From Monomorium pharaonis (taxonomy: Eukaryota; Arthropoda; Insecta; Hymenoptera; Formicidae), in NCBI RefSeq assembly GCF_013373865.1, contig NC_050473.1:16407597-16471596 (forward strand): DNA of 64,000 bases, in the 5' to 3' direction. A program made the position numbers and the translations under genes. The notes below the pieces were generated by a model. That model was given only the letters and a program-made list of their open reading frames with translations. It did no database searches and had not been told where the DNA came from. Shown one piece after another: positions 61,840 through 64,000 of the stretch (position 1 is its first letter; each line of letters begins with the position of its first letter).

Positions 61840-64000
61840 TTTTTCTGTGACAATTTTAAGGTCCTCGCTTCATAATTTGAAATATTAATGATGATAAAAC
61901 TAACACAACCTAATTAATAGGTGCTTTTTCCAATTTCTATCTTTTCTAATTTTCTCTGCTTAGCTAACGTACTTCGGAATTAATTGGCACATTATATAAC
62001 ACTTATTTCGCGGTCGAAACGGTTCGCTTCAAAGTCGGCTATAATTTTCAAAGCGAGTGCCACTTTTCGACGTATGTCGAAGCTCTCCTCGGTGCCATTC
62101 CACGACATTATCAGCGAAGCATTAAATTAGAAAGCAGTCCTCATCCTGTCGCGTTTTGCTCGCAATGAAAATTTTCGGGACATCGCCACATACCGCAACG
62201 CACAACGACACTCGAATACATGCTTAATATCCTTCACGCCAAGTGATCCGTTTCGCTGTGTCATGTCGAATTTCTGTTAATACCTGTCCAGGGGATCGAT
62301 CAACCGGAATTCCCCCGACGGTATAATCAGCACGCGAGGAGAAGGTACAATCTGTCATTCCGTTCGAGATTTGTCAAATGCGCTTAAACGGACATCGACT
62401 TATCTCTCCTATCCTCTTATCTACATTTACTCTTTTCAATTTCTTGTGCGTTTTTCTTTTATCCGCGCCACGTTTTGTTTCGCGTTCTCCCCCACCCCTC
62501 CCTTTCTCCTTTCCGTCGTAATTTCTGATCCGATTGTCTCTGCTCCTCATTCGGTTCAATCCTGTCGTCCTCCTCCAGTCGCGAATAAACCGTTGTTTTT
62601 CCTGAAGTTGATAGGATTCAACGAGAGAAGAATGTCAGCAGGAAGAACGTTCCGTTTTTATTCACTGCCGTAATTAAAAGTCTTTCCCTTGTATACCAGA
62701 AAAATGCGGTGAGAGATGATATGATGTTTGAACGTTTAATTTTTAACAGTATACATTTTTTATTCGTCTTGATTACAACAAACTTTTCTGGATAAATATT
62801 CAAATCTTTCTGATGATAATGTAAAACGGAAAATGTATATTAGATTTGTCTCAAGTTTATTTAATCAAAAATTATACCTGTTGATTATCTTTATTAAAAA
62901 CTTTTTATAAGTATTTATAAATTTTAATCAATATTCCGTCTTTAAATAAAATGTTAAATTACATCTTCTCTCCCTCAAAGTATGTTTTAAAACATTGAGA
63001 TGCAATAATTTAGTTCAAATAGCATTAGCATTATTTTTTTTAGCATCACTTCTTTCTTTGCAGGTGAAATTATCATATCTCCATATTCGTAATTCATTCT
63101 GACTTTGTAACTGCCTTTTTCTCACAGCGATGGTATTTTTCATCCGCACTTTCTTGTCGCGAATTTCATAAAGTAGCGAAGTCTCATGTAATAACGATAA
63201 TTGCCTGTGTCTGAATGTACGAAGGGAAATTCTTCTCTAAATCAACATAGGCGTCGTCGAAGTTTAAAGAGGCTTTACGGTCTACGTTAATCCAGTATCC
63301 TTTTGCGTTTCACGTCTGTCGCTTTTTCTTGCCACCACAGTGGTCGTGGACCAACTCTTTTTGTCCATCCGGAACGAGATTCAGTTGGAAATTGCGTCAT
63401 CCGCTCCTGGAAAATCCAGCCTGGATCAGTTCGTCCGTCAAAGGGAGATCTTTTGTAAAGTTCCAATTACAGTGAACAACGTGCAGAAGTTATGGCGGGT
63501 GTACGCTTCAGGCAACAAAACTCCAGCAAATTGTGATTATTAACGGCAAAAAGAAAGCCGGTCGAACGCAACTTTGAACGTTAAATCTTGATCTTGGATG
63601 TTTGCATGTATACAGAGAAATAAAACGCATCCATTATACAATATTAATTTTTAAAACGTTAATTATTTTAATTATATATAAAAATTATATATAATATGTA
63701 TAAAACATTACACACACATGTATGTACTGGAAAATAAAATTAATATCTTTTTTCAAAATGTTAGTATTTTGTTTTTAACTGCAAATATTAGAAAATGCAA
63801 TTCTTATTAGTAGAAGCTAATAGCTAATAATTATTTGCGAAGAAAAGAAAAAGTAATCTTAAATGATTGAGCGTGTATACGCCGATAGGACGAAGTATGA
63901 ATTTTTGCTAGTTTGTTTTTCATGGAAAAGTACCTGTTCGATTCGCTTGTAGCATCGATTCGATGTTGTATATCCCAAGAGAATTTCGTATAATGGAGAA
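61840..64000. other. Non-coding DNA with one weak exon candidate
   Basis: AT-rich to moderate GC. The only segment with coding-like character is 63341-63543 (good acceptor, open frame). Otherwise I see nothing. Confidence 0.35.

Overview
The window is nuclear DNA of an insect, most likely a hymenopteran such as an ant. I infer this from compact spliced genes in AT-rich DNA, GT-AG introns, CpG-rich patches at promoters, many GA/CA/TA microsatellites and short fold-back (MITE-like) elements. There is no sign of bacterial, viral or organellar DNA. The species is not identifiable from the sequence alone.

Layout. (1) 1-9503 holds two divergently oriented long coiled-coil genes. The minus-strand gene (four exons seen, running off the left edge) and the plus-strand gene at 5478-9503 (one uninterrupted 4-kb frame) share an alignable N-terminal part, so they are an inverted paralogous pair; the plus copy lacks the introns of its partner. 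(2) 9504-14000 is non-coding and rich in repeats: two fold-back elements, a decayed interspersed repeat and a CT-rich 10-mer minisatellite. (3) 14245-21233 is a complete 14-exon importin-5 (karyopherin beta-3) gene of 1096 aa. (4) 21234-27950 is the 3' flank of importin-5 followed by two CpG-rich patches that probably carry promoters or 5' exons of the next gene. (5) 28000-31254 is choline-phosphate cytidylyltransferase (CCT/PCYT1), 367 aa, with a second in-frame candidate first exon giving 359 aa. (6) 32839-44022 is Ect2/pebble, the RhoGEF of cytokinesis: 864 aa without and 1255 aa with a 391-aa in-frame optional exon that would split its last BRCT domain; one intron appears to be GC-AG. (7) 44023-64000 has no gene I can support. 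It begins with AT-rich 3' flank and then contains GC-richer islands, microsatellites, palindromes and two weak exon candidates; it looks like a regulatory or intronic stretch of a neighbouring gene.

The three recognised genes are housekeeping genes on the same strand, each with its own CpG-rich 5' region. They act in different processes (nuclear import, phosphatidylcholine synthesis, cytokinesis), so I see no functional cluster. The most unusual items are the inverted coiled-coil pair with one intronless member, and the large optional exon inside the Ect2 BRCT region. All exon boundaries were placed by reading frame, splice-site consensus and family similarity by eye; no alignment or transcript data were available.
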